Shown piece after piece: positions 1 through 6,679 of a DNA stretch of 8,743 bases. Under the pieces are notes generated by a model. That model was not told the origin of the DNA, made no database searches, and saw nothing but the letters and a program-made list of their open reading frames with translations. The position numbers were made by a program, and so were the translations under genes. Source of the stretch: PFL35 sp041550515 (lineage in GTDB: Archaea > Thermoplasmatota > E2 > DHVEG-1); the NCBI GenBank assembly GCA_041550515.1, contig JBFEOQ010000056.1, forward strand, positions 1 through 8,743, given 5' to 3'. Each line of letters opens with the position of its first letter. The stretch's first letter is position 1.

Positions 1-1
1 A

Positions 2-85
2 ATCTATAATCCAATATTACAACTAATCCTCAGTATATTTCATCGTTTTCCTTTCTTTGAAAAAATACTAAACCAAATAATATAA
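2..85 (+). CDS. C-terminal end of a secreted protein carrying the shared tail motif (5' end outside window)
   Basis: The frame beginning at base 2 is open to a TAA at 83-85 and gives 27 residues ending in HRFPFFEKILNQII. This end is nearly the same as the out-of-frame tail after the large cysteine-rich gene (HFPIFERILNQII, 6663-6701) and resembles the end of the small PKD protein at 868-948. At DNA level bases 57-82 and 6676-6701 differ at a single position. A T10 tract follows ten bases after the stop. Only the tail is visible, so the function of the protein is unknown. By analogy with the other tail carriers it is probably a secreted PKD-type protein. The reading frame rests on motif conservation, not on length. 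Confidence 0.6.
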   Translation: MYNPILQLILSIFHRFPFFEKILNQII

Positions 86-94
86 AATCCCTCA

Positions 95-104
95 TTTTTT
101 TTTT
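95..104 (+). terminator. T-tract terminator after the left partial gene
   Basis: A run of ten T bases follows the TAA at 83-85, with no clear stem-loop before it. Archaeal transcription commonly ends at such U-tracts. The tract runs into ACAT, a junction also seen after the peptidase gene and the small membrane gene. Confidence 0.5.
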
Positions 105-387
105 ACATCTATAATATAATGTAACATTTGTTGTTGTTAAACTTTGGTCTACCCATCTGTGAAAATGATTATCTGGAATCAATATCAAGCTCGTATAGTA
201 TTTTTTTGTCCTTTATATCCAGTTTTTCCATAGTTTTTCAACAAAAATACAATTTATATAACATAATTTAACATTTTGCTGAATTTTTAAGAAAAACGTT
301 TTATGATTACAAAGAACGATGTATAATTTGGTGATAAAAAAATAAAAGAATGTTTGAAATGTGGAAAGAAAATGGAGGAATAAAAGA
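105..387. other. Intergenic region with candidate promoter elements only
   Basis: About 280 AT-rich bases hold no convincing gene. A minus-strand open frame covering 213-476 is a compositional artefact (Phe/Ile/Lys-rich and overlapping the signal-peptide region of the next gene). Two TATA-like stretches could drive the gene at 388: TTTATATA at 253-260, which would leave a leader of about 100 bases, and GATAAAAAA at 332-340, which would place the start of transcription near 362, just before the ribosome site. The second fits the short leaders inferred for the neighbouring genes better. Confidence 0.35.
374..379 (+). promoter_or_regulatory. Shine-Dalgarno GGAGGA fixing the start at 388
   Basis: GGAGGA lies eight bases before the ATG at 388-390. 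An in-frame GTG at 361 lies upstream of this site and has no comparable site before it, so the ATG is preferred and the protein is 186 residues. Confidence 0.7.
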
Positions 388-948
388 ATGAATAAGAAAA
401 TAATTGGAATTTTTATTTTGACGCTGTTTTTGTCTTTGTCAATATTCGGTAACGCCGCCCTAATAACTAATGCCAATCCAGAAAAATCTGAAATATCAAT
501 TTTTTCTTTTAGTGAAGTCTATACGGATGATCAAAGCCCAAGTACACCTATTATAACTGGACCTTGTGAGGCGAAATTAGATCAAATCTGTAATTATACG
601 ATTGTGAGTATAGATCCACAAGATGATGATATATTTTATGAAATTAGATATTCAGATGCTCCGAATTTAATAATTGAAGATGGTCCATATCTTTCTGGGA
701 TAAGTATTACGGTAAGTCATTATTGGTGGACTTATTATCAAAACAGTAATCCATTCTGCATCAGAGTCAGAGCAAGAGATATTGATGGCCACACAAGTGA
801 TTGGTCAATATGTAAAACAAATATAACTGATTTAGTTAAAATAAAAACTAAAACATACTTAGAGAGGATGCAATTGTTATTAGAGAACTTTTTACAGCAT
901 TTTGCAATCCTTTTAAAAATATCAAACCAAATAACATATCCACTATAA
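388..948 (+). CDS. Small secreted PKD-like domain protein with C-terminal tail motif
   Basis: 186 residues from the ATG at 388. A basic start (MNKK) and a hydrophobic stretch to about residue 24 form a signal peptide, with likely cleavage near GNAA. Residues about 48-145 look like a PKD/Ig-type beta-sandwich: the opening P-x-T-P-I-I-T-G-P and the closing IRVRARDIDGHTSDW match the two PKD domains of the large protein downstream (RVKAEDLYGAESDW, RVKAQDVRGAESDW). The usual D-W-G-D centre is degenerate (EIRYSDA), and two cysteine pairs may stabilise the fold. The last 27 residues (868-948) carry a weakened copy of the shared tail, with QHFAILLKISNQI against HFPIFERILNQI. Known PKD domains act in extracellular binding or as spacers. 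This is probably a surface or secreted accessory protein, but its ligand cannot be inferred. Confidence 0.75.
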   Translation: MNKKIIGIFILTLFLSLSIFGNAALITNANPEKSEISIFSFSEVYTDDQSPSTPIITGPCEAKLDQICNYTIVSIDPQDDDIFYEIRYSDAPNLIIEDGPYLSGISITVSHYWWTYYQNSNPFCIRVRARDIDGHTSDWSICKTNITDLVKIKTKTYLERMQLLLENFLQHFAILLKISNQITYPL

Positions 949-969
949 TTTTTTTCTTACTTTTTTTTT
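949..969 (+). terminator. T-rich terminator directly after the PKD-like gene
   Basis: The TAA at 946-948 is followed at once by T7, then C, TT, AC and T9. No hairpin is visible. This looks like an archaeal U-tract terminator and implies that the downstream peptidase gene is transcribed from its own promoter. Confidence 0.5.
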
Positions 970-1024
970 AAATTTATTTTAGTCAAGAATTTAAAGCAGA
1001 AAAATTATCTTTATGATAAGAAAA

Positions 1025-1033
1025 TTATAAAAA
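1025..1033 (+). promoter_or_regulatory. Candidate TATA box for the C25 peptidase gene
   Basis: TTATAAAAA is preceded by a purine-rich GAAAA that could serve as the BRE. A transcription start about 25 bases downstream would fall near 1052-1056, just ahead of the ribosome site GGGGGA at 1059-1064. The position is plausible, but the surroundings are AT-rich and chance matches are common. Confidence 0.35.
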
Positions 1034-1069
1034 CTAATAACTATTTTAATATTTTTATGGGGGAATAAA

Positions 1070-2488
1070 ATGAATAAAGAATTGTCTAAAAAAATTATTT
1101 CAGTAATAATCATTATAGGATTTATTTTTTTAACATCATTTCCAGTTATAAATGCAGAGATGATAGATAAAAATATCATATTTGCTCAAAATAATTATAA
1201 AAAAGATGAAAATTCTGAATATGATCTACTTATTATTTCTCCTAATAAATTTTCAAGAATTTTAAAACCTCTTGTGGAACATAAGATTCGTAATAATGTT
1301 TCAACTATTCTTGTATCATTAGAAAAAGTGTACAAAGAGGAAGATCTTTTAGGTAGAGATCAACCAGAAAAAATTAAATTATTTATTAAGGATTCCATTG
1401 AAAAATATGGTATAAAATATGTTCTTTTAGTAGGTTATTTTAGAAGCATACCTTTAAGATATGTATATAATTCACCGCAAGATGAAGAGCGATATATTTC
1501 TGAGTTATATTATGCTGATATCTATGATAAAAACGGGCTTTTTTCAACTTGGGATACTAATAATGATGGTATTTTTGGTGAATGGAATGGAACAGAAGCT
1601 CAAGATAAAGATATAGATTTATATCCTGATGTTTATGTTGGAAGACTTGCATGTAGAAATCAATTAGAGGTAAAAATCATGGTTGATAAAATTATTACTT
1701 ATGAAACTTCTACATATGGTAGTAATTGGTTTAATCGAATTGTTGTTTGTGCTGGTGATACTTATCCAGATGGGCAGTATCCATTTCCTACTCCAGATTT
1801 TGAAGGTGAGGAAAACGCTAAAACTGTTTTAAGCTATATGGCTGGTTTTAGTAATACTAGCCTTTTTACTTCCGATGGATCTTTTACAGGGCCTTCTGAT
1901 ATAATAAATGCTATTGATCAAGGTTGTGGTTTCTTGTTTTTCGATGGTCATGCTAATCCAATGGTTTGGAGTACTCATCCTCCTAATAACAGAACATGGA
2001 TAAATGGTCTTAGACTCAATGATATGACACATCTTAAGAATAAAAAAATGTTACCTGTTTGTGTAGTTGGTGGTTGTCATAATTTACAATTTGATGTAAA
2101 TCTTTTAAATTTATTAAAAAATTTTAAGGAGGCATATTACTGGTCAATATGGTCTCCTGAATGTTGGGGTTGGAAATTAACTAGAAAAATTGGTGGTGGG
2201 TCTATTGCTACTATTGGTTGTAGTGGTCTTGGTATGACTAAGGAGGATAAAAGCACATTAGAGGGTGCATCAGATTATCTTGATTCACAGTTTTTCTATG
2301 AGTATGGTATTAATGGGACTGATATTCTTGGTGAAGTATGGGGTAATGCAATATCTAATTATTTAGATAAATATCCAATTGATTGGAATACAAAATCCTC
2401 ATGGGATTATGCTTATGATGCAAAAACAGTTCAACAATGGGTTCTTCTTGGTGATCCTAGTTTGAAAATTGGTGGATATCCCTCATAA
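1070..2488 (+). CDS. Secreted C25-family (gingipain-like) cysteine peptidase
   Basis: 472 residues. The ATG is preceded by GGGGGA at 1059-1064, five bases away. A signal peptide covers residues 1-29 (SVIIIIGFIF core, cleavage near INA). The body has the order of blocks seen in family C25: YDLLIISP (51-58), KYVLLVGYFRSIPLRY (116-131), an LYYADIYD segment followed by a D-x-N-x-D-G calcium-type loop (147-168), LYPDVYVGRLACRN (184-197), GFLFFDGHA with the likely catalytic His294, VVGGCHN with the likely catalytic Cys336, GGGSIATIGCSG (375-385) and the family-typical end LLGDPSLKIGGYP. Known members are extracellular endopeptidases; gingipains cut after Arg or Lys, but the specificity here cannot be read. 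No tail motif or PKD domain follows, so it may be released or held by other means. C25 peptidases have been reported from sediment MBG-D archaea and linked to degradation of detrital protein. Confidence 0.9.
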   Translation: MNKELSKKIISVIIIIGFIFLTSFPVINAEMIDKNIIFAQNNYKKDENSEYDLLIISPNKFSRILKPLVEHKIRNNVSTILVSLEKVYKEEDLLGRDQPEKIKLFIKDSIEKYGIKYVLLVGYFRSIPLRYVYNSPQDEERYISELYYADIYDKNGLFSTWDTNNDGIFGEWNGTEAQDKDIDLYPDVYVGRLACRNQLEVKIMVDKIITYETSTYGSNWFNRIVVCAGDTYPDGQYPFPTPDFEGEENAKTVLSYMAGFSNTSLFTSDGSFTGPSDIINAIDQGCGFLFFDGHANPMVWSTHPPNNRTWINGLRLNDMTHLKNKKMLPVCVVGGCHNLQFDVNLLNLLKNFKEAYYWSIWSPECWGWKLTRKIGGGSIATIGCSGLGMTKEDKSTLEGASDYLDSQFFYEYGINGTDILGEVWGNAISNYLDKYPIDWNTKSSWDYAYDAKTVQQWVLLGDPSLKIGGYPS

Positions 2489-2500
2489 TTTAAGGAACTC

Positions 2501-2516
2501 TTTTTTTCTTTTTTTT
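2501..2516 (+). terminator. T-rich terminator after the C25 peptidase gene
   Basis: T7-C-T8 begins 12 bases after the stop codon and runs into ACATTTTGTTGATTTTAAC. The same T-tract plus ACATTTT layout recurs after the next gene at 2988-3001. Confidence 0.5.
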
Positions 2517-2640
2517 ACATTTTGTTGATTTTAACTGGGTTTTTTATAGAAAATTTTCAATATTTTTTTAATTGCTAATTTGAATTTTTTCATCATCTAT
2601 GAATCATTTATCAAGAGTTAATAACGCTACAAATATAAAA

Positions 2641-2650
2641 TTATATAATG
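2641..2650 (+). promoter_or_regulatory. Candidate TATA box for the small membrane protein gene
   Basis: TTATATAATG lies about 33 bases before the ribosome-site-like AGAGGTGA. A start of transcription 25-28 bases downstream would fall near 2670-2675, giving a very short leader. Of the TATA candidates in this window its position is the best. Confidence 0.45.
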
Positions 2651-2685
2651 TTTATTTCGTTTGCCTAGTATAGAATAAAAAAGAG

Positions 2686-2961
2686 GTGAGAAATATAGAA
2701 GAGGATTTTTTTAAGAACCGTGAGAAAGTAAAAACTGAAATTAGAAAATGTGGGATAGCAGCTGGAATTTATACATTACTAGGTGCTTTATTTGCATTAA
2801 TAGGAATTATCGGTGATGCTTTGGATATGAATGTCATCCTTGAACCGTCTAATTGGCTTCTACTGGCAATTTTCTTTGGAGTTGTTGCAATATTTCCAAC
2901 ACTGCATTCAGTTATGGCAAAGCATTTATATGGCATAGACTCTGAAAATAAAAATAAATAA
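2686..2961 (+). CDS. Small two-helix membrane protein of unknown function
   Basis: Up to 91 residues if translation begins at the GTG at 2686. A charged cytosol-type start (FFKNREKVKTEIRK) precedes a first membrane segment at about residues 23-46 (GIAAGIYTLLGALFALIGII) and a second at about 56-75 (NWLLLAIFFGVVAIF). A short polar end (YGIDSENKNK) follows. The helices are rich in Gly and Ala. No family is recognised. The start is uncertain: the GTG sits inside the sequence GAGGTGA, which is itself a good Shine-Dalgarno match, and no ATG, GTG or TTG follows in frame for many codons. Either the GTG is used without a separate ribosome site, or a rare start such as the ATA at 2695 is used. It has its own T-tract end, so it seems to be a single-gene unit between the peptidase and the cysteine-rich giant. 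Confidence 0.7.
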   Translation: MRNIEEDFFKNREKVKTEIRKCGIAAGIYTLLGALFALIGIIGDALDMNVILEPSNWLLLAIFFGVVAIFPTLHSVMAKHLYGIDSENKNK

Positions 2962-2977
2962 TTAATTCAACTTTATC

Positions 2978-2994
2978 TTTTTAAATCTTTTTTT
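2978..2994 (+). terminator. T-rich terminator after the small membrane protein gene
   Basis: T5 at 2978-2982 and T7 at 2988-2994 lie 16-33 bases past the TAA. The second tract runs into ACATTTTTTGTTTATAGGG, closely resembling the region after the peptidase gene. Confidence 0.45.
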
Positions 2995-3105
2995 ACATTT
3001 TTTGTTTATAGGGTTGTTTTTTAATTTGAAACATTTATTCAGAGTAAGATTTAAGATAGGACAATATATGCAACTTTACTAGATAGGAATTATATTTTGT
3101 ATATA

Positions 3106-3156
3106 TGGGGGGAATAAAATATGAAAAAGAAAATTTTTTCGACAATAAATGAATAA
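3106..3156 (+). other. Vestigial or leader mini-ORF with strong ribosome site
   Basis: GGGGGGA (3106-3112) followed by AATAAAAT and an ATG at 3121 copies the translation start layout of the peptidase gene (GGGGGAATAAAATG). The frame reads MKKKIFSTINE and stops at 3154-3156. The basic start resembles the opening of a signal peptide, but the hydrophobic core is missing. It may be the leftover 5' end of a deleted secreted-protein gene, or a translated leader upstream of the cysteine-rich gene, whose ATG is 80 bases further on. Confidence 0.35.
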
Positions 3157-3168
3157 AGTTTTTATTTC

Positions 3169-3177
3169 TTTAAAATA
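3169..3177 (+). promoter_or_regulatory. Candidate TATA box for the cysteine-rich giant
   Basis: TTTAAAATA lies about 24 bases before the centre of the palindrome at 3190-3203. If this is the TATA box, transcription would start inside the palindrome, which is where a repressor would be expected to bind. Confidence 0.3.
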
Positions 3178-3189
3178 TTCATTTATTAC

Positions 3190-3203
3190 TTACCAATTGG
3201 TAA
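3190..3203. promoter_or_regulatory. Palindrome TTACCAATTGGTAA, candidate operator
   Basis: This is a perfect 14-bp inverted repeat, 18 bases before the GGGGGT ribosome site of the cysteine-rich gene. It matches the palindrome at 7847-7860 at 12 of 14 positions, and the two changes are complementary (A-T to G-C), so the symmetry is kept. This suggests a shared dimeric regulator. Confidence 0.5.
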
Positions 3204-3235
3204 ATTTGTTTTAGGATTAAGGGGGTAGTAAAAAA

Positions 3236-6200
3236 ATGATAAAAAAAATAATTAGTATTTTAGTATTTATTTTCCTAATAGCGAGCTCTGTATTATCAAT
3301 GGGTGCAACATTTACATCTGAACAATTGGAATCAGATATTAAAGAATGTACATCAAATGGAGGTTGTTGTTCCAAGATAAACTCTGAGGAATTATCAATT
3401 AGTTGTTGTGGAGGAGGTTTATCTGTTTCAAATTCTGTTTGTGGAAATGTTGGAAAAATGACACAGAATTTAATTATTTCTGATGAATATAATACACTAG
3501 AAAATATTGATCCGAATCTAAATATTGATGACACATCACTAACATGTTCATGTGGTGGACCTAATTGTCAAACAGATCAATGTCAGCCTTGTTCAAAAAC
3601 GAAACGTTGTAATTGTGGACGTACTGCTTGTGCATGTTCACCTCAGTGTGTAAAATATCCAAATGATCCTTTAACAAAATGTTCTGCAAAAGTTAAAAAT
3701 TGTAATTGTGGTGGTCCAAATTGCCCATGTAATAAGAAAGGATACTGTGCTATTACTCCTGATGGTTATGATGGAACACCGCCTTGTGGTGGACATACAA
3801 CAACTGCTGTTTTTAACTGTAAAACACAAGGATGTAAAGGAAGTAATTGTGGATGTGGGTTGATTAGAGCTGGTGTCTGTGGAGCACGTGTAAAATGTGG
3901 ATGGCCGACTCCGCATGATTGTAAAACTTATGGTTGTAAACAACCTAATTGTAAATGCGGAAACTTTTGTGGTAAACCGCCATGTCAATCCTCAGGGAAA
4001 TATTATTATGTTGGTATGGGCACAACTAATTATCTCAGTATTCAGGATGCAATAGATGAATCTTCTACTTGTGATATTATAATTGTAACTTCAGGTACTT
4101 ATTATGAAAATATTGAAATCAACAAGGGAATTACTCTTAGAGGACAGGGAGATACTAAACCAATTATTCATGGTGATGGAAATAGACCCACTGTGTTAAT
4201 CACAGCAGATGGAGTTACTTTTACGGGTTTTAATGTTCAAGGTGGTGGAGCAGGAGAAGAAGATGCAGGATTAGAAGTTCGATCAAATTATTGTAAAATC
4301 TATGATAATACATTAAATGGTAATCCAGCAACTGGTATCAATCTTCGAGATTCTGCAAATTTCAATATAATTTCTGAAAATGTTATTATGAACAATTTAG
4401 GTGCAGGTATTTTTGTATGGGAAGAATCTGATTTTAATTCGATTTTCTTCAATAACTTTAGAACTAACAGCTGGTTTAATGTAAAGGATTATTGTAATAA
4501 TTATTATGATAACAGCGATAATCCAACAGATTATGAAAGAAATATGTGTGGTAATAACTGGGATGATTACGAAGGGAGTGATAATAATGCTGATGGTATT
4601 GGAGATTCACCATATTTGATACAAGGTGGAAGTAATAAGGATAATTATCCATTAATGAGTGCATGGTATAATAGTCCACCTGAAACACCTACAATTAGTG
4701 GTCCCTCATCAGGTACTGCAGGAGTAGATTATGATTATACAATGTCTACAACTGATCCAGATAATCATGAAATAACTCTTCATATTGACTGGGATGATGG
4801 ATCAATTGATGAATGGGTGCCAACCATTTCTGGTGAGGAAATATATCCATATCATAGCTGGTCTGAAGAGGGAACTTATACTATTCGAGTTAAGGCAGAA
4901 GATTTATATGGTGCTGAAAGCGATTGGGCGACTTTATCAATTTCAATGCCTAGGAGTAAGTCAGTCAGTAAACCATTGTTAAATTTCCTTAAGAATTATC
5001 CATTTATTTTAAGAATATTTGAGCATCTACGAAATATAAAACAAATAAACAATCAAAAATATACGATTTTAGAATCTTTTGAAGAAATTTCCGTTAAAAA
5101 TATTGAGAAACAAAAAATTGATAATATTAGAGGTAAGATGACACCAATTATCCCTGAACTTGCTCCGTTTATTCAAAACCTTGGATGTACCTGCGGTGGT
5201 TATAATTGTGATTGTGGAGGTAATCCAGAATGCGGTACAAACACTAGAAGTTGTGCTGATGTTGGATGTATGGGAGATAGTTGTAATTGTGATGATTATT
5301 GTGCTCATGATGATAATCCTGATGATGCTTATCCTGAGTGTGGTAATCGTGATAATCCTGATGGTAGAAAATTAGCATGTACTTGTGGATATAACAGTTG
5401 TAATTGTGCTAAAGCATGCAAACAATATACCGGTAATTACGAATGTAATCAAAACGCAGCAAGCTGTGGTTGTACAGGCAATGGTTGTTCTTGTCCAACA
5501 ACAGATGATTGTGCATGGTGGGATATAAATCATACTGGTTCTCCAAATGGTGACTGTTATAATCAAGTAAAACAATGTAATTGCATTCATCCTGGTTGTG
5601 ACGTACAAGGTAGATGCAAAAGCTGGTACTGTAAAGATTATTCTCATGATTGTAGCTGTGATATATTTTTTACTGCTTTTCTTTTAACTGAAGATGCAAT
5701 TAACATGGGCAATACTGGTCGGGAAATGATTGAGTTATATAGTCCTTATGAGTTTATTGAAAATATAGAAATATTTTATTATCTTCCTGATGGTATATTT
5801 TACACAGGTGGAGCTCTTATAAATGGAGCACCACTTGAACCAATAAATATAGGTGGTGTTTTGAAATGGGTACTTCAACCAATGCTACCTGGTTTTACAT
5901 ATCATGTAGAATTTAATATTAGGGCTCATAGTCCAAAAGAATTAGAACTTGAAAGAATGGTAAAAGCTAGTGGATTTTCTCCATTGCTTAGCCAACCCGT
6001 ATTTCATGATGACTTTGGAGTTTTAAATATAATAGACAATATTCCTCCAACAATTAACAATGTAAACCATAATTTAGTTGAGCCTACTCTAGATATTTCA
6101 TCAGACGTAACCGATGATATGTTGATATACAAAGTAAAAGCAATTATTGAGGATCCAAGTGGGCAAGAAGATATTTGGGAAATGATAAAGACTATAGGAG

Positions 6201-6679
6201 ATAAGTATGAAGTTAATCTCAATTGCTCACTTTGGAAATCTGGAGAATACTCTTATCATATATGGGCAGATGATATTACTGGAAACGAAGAAGAAAGCCC
6301 TGATTATACATTTACAATAGTTGAGGAAAATCTTCCACCAACAACTCCGATAATATCAGGCCTATCATCAGGTGAGCCTGGCACAGCTTATGATTATAAA
6401 TTCCAATCCACTGATCCTAATGAAGATGATGTATACTACTGTATAGATTGGGGTGACGAATCTGAAGAAATTACAATAGGTCCATCTCCATCTGGAGAAG
6501 AAATAACTGTTACACATATTTGGAATGATAAAGGAGAATATATTATTAGAGTAAAAGCACAAGATGTAAGAGGTGCTGAAAGTGATTGGGCAACATTTGA
6601 AGTCACTATGCCAAAGACGTATATCCACAATACAATCATACAATTAATAATGAAGCTTTCAGCATTTTCCAATTTTTGA
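3236..6679 (+). CDS. Giant secreted cysteine-rich protein with beta-helix, PKD and Ig-like domains (tail frameshifted)
   Basis: 1147 residues as read; GGGGGT at 3221-3226 precedes the ATG. Order of parts: signal peptide 1-24; a short cysteine cluster 38-69; about five cysteine modules 104-250 with core C-x-C-x4-C-x-C (or C-x4-C-x4-C-x-C) plus one or two spaced cysteines; a NosD-like right-handed beta-helix 255-475 ending in a D-x-N-x-D-G-I-G-D loop and NKDNYPLM; PKD 481-570 (DWDDG, RVKAEDLYGAESDWA); an internal tail-like segment 571-602 (LNFLKNYPFILRIFEHL); five more cysteine modules 651-808; a DUF11-like domain about 810-925; an Ig-like domain about 934-1028; PKD 1033-1124 (DWGDE, RVKAQDVRGAESDWA). 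About 71 cysteines in total, presumably disulfide-bonded or metal-binding. The final tail lies in the next frame to 6707, so the natural protein is probably about 10 residues longer. No enzymatic site is visible; a surface binding or structural role is an inference. Confidence 0.85.
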   Translation: MIKKIISILVFIFLIASSVLSMGATFTSEQLESDIKECTSNGGCCSKINSEELSISCCGGGLSVSNSVCGNVGKMTQNLIISDEYNTLENIDPNLNIDDTSLTCSCGGPNCQTDQCQPCSKTKRCNCGRTACACSPQCVKYPNDPLTKCSAKVKNCNCGGPNCPCNKKGYCAITPDGYDGTPPCGGHTTTAVFNCKTQGCKGSNCGCGLIRAGVCGARVKCGWPTPHDCKTYGCKQPNCKCGNFCGKPPCQSSGKYYYVGMGTTNYLSIQDAIDESSTCDIIIVTSGTYYENIEINKGITLRGQGDTKPIIHGDGNRPTVLITADGVTFTGFNVQGGGAGEEDAGLEVRSNYCKIYDNTLNGNPATGINLRDSANFNIISENVIMNNLGAGIFVWEESDFNSIFFNNFRTNSWFNVKDYCNNYYDNSDNPTDYERNMCGNNWDDYEGSDNNADGIGDSPYLIQGGSNKDNYPLMSAWYNSPPETPTISGPSSGTAGVDYDYTMSTTDPDNHEITLHIDWDDGSIDEWVPTISGEEIYPYHSWSEEGTYTIRVKAEDLYGAESDWATLSISMPRSKSVSKPLLNFLKNYPFILRIFEHLRNIKQINNQKYTILESFEEISVKNIEKQKIDNIRGKMTPIIPELAPFIQNLGCTCGGYNCDCGGNPECGTNTRSCADVGCMGDSCNCDDYCAHDDNPDDAYPECGNRDNPDGRKLACTCGYNSCNCAKACKQYTGNYECNQNAASCGCTGNGCSCPTTDDCAWWDINHTGSPNGDCYNQVKQCNCIHPGCDVQGRCKSWYCKDYSHDCSCDIFFTAFLLTEDAINMGNTGREMIELYSPYEFIENIEIFYYLPDGIFYTGGALINGAPLEPINIGGVLKWVLQPMLPGFTYHVEFNIRAHSPKELELERMVKASGFSPLLSQPVFHDDFGVLNIIDNIPPTINNVNHNLVEPTLDISSDVTDDMLIYKVKAIIEDPSGQEDIWEMIKTIGDKYEVNLNCSLWKSGEYSYHIWADDITGNEEESPDYTFTIVEENLPPTTPIISGLSSGEPGTAYDYKFQSTDPNEDDVYYCIDWGDESEEITIGPSPSGEEITVTHIWNDKGEYIIRVKAQDVRGAESDWATFEVTMPKTYIHNTIIQLIMKLSAFSNF
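3542..3985 (+). repeat. First array of cysteine modules (protein-level repeat)
   Basis: Residues 103-250 of the large protein. Core segments are CSCGGPNC, CNCGRTACAC, CNCGGPNCPC, CKTQGCKGSNCGC and CKTYGCKQPNCKC. Most are followed by a fifth cysteine 3-7 residues on and, in four of the five, by a sixth before the next core. I count 29 cysteines here. Spacing is kept while the residues between vary, as expected for independently folding disulfide or metal-binding units. Confidence 0.75.
4946..5041 (+). other. Internal copy of the C-terminal tail motif
   Basis: Directly after the first PKD domain the large protein reads SMPRSK, then LLNFLKNYPFILRIFEHLRN. The order PKD, then M-P-[KR], then an amphipathic helix with F-L-x2-[FY]-P is the same as at the true C-terminus of the gene. 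Here the frame continues through a charged linker (about 603-650) into the second cysteine array. Confidence 0.55.
5186..5659 (+). repeat. Second array of cysteine modules (protein-level repeat)
   Basis: Residues 651-808 of the large protein. Cores are CTCGGYNCDC, CADVGCMGDSCNC, CTCGYNSCNC, CGCTGNGCSC and CNCIHPGC, with 30 cysteines including the closing CSC. Both spacing types of the first array recur. Asp and Asn are frequent between the cores, which gives this array a more acidic character than the Lys-rich first one. Confidence 0.75.

Noticed and set aside
213..476. Minus-strand open frame of 87 codons
   Set aside because: Phe/Ile/Lys-rich low-complexity translation, no ribosome site or family resemblance, overlaps the signal-peptide region of the PKD-like gene.
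868..948. PGF-CTERM or PEF-CTERM archaeosortase signal
   Set aside because: There is no PGF/PEF motif, no continuous membrane helix and no terminal basic cluster; the tail is amphipathic with conserved charged residues.
3542..3985. Metallothionein
   Set aside because: The protein has a signal peptide and large extracellular domains, and the cysteines come in long modules with other residues, unlike compact cytosolic metallothioneins. Metal binding is still possible.
3671..3988. Minus-strand frames opposite the cysteine arrays (also 5069-5308 and 5372-5647)
   Set aside because: Their Thr/Ser/Ile-rich translations follow from reading Cys, Asn and Gly codons in antisense. The plus-strand cysteine spacing and domain continuity are far stronger evidence.
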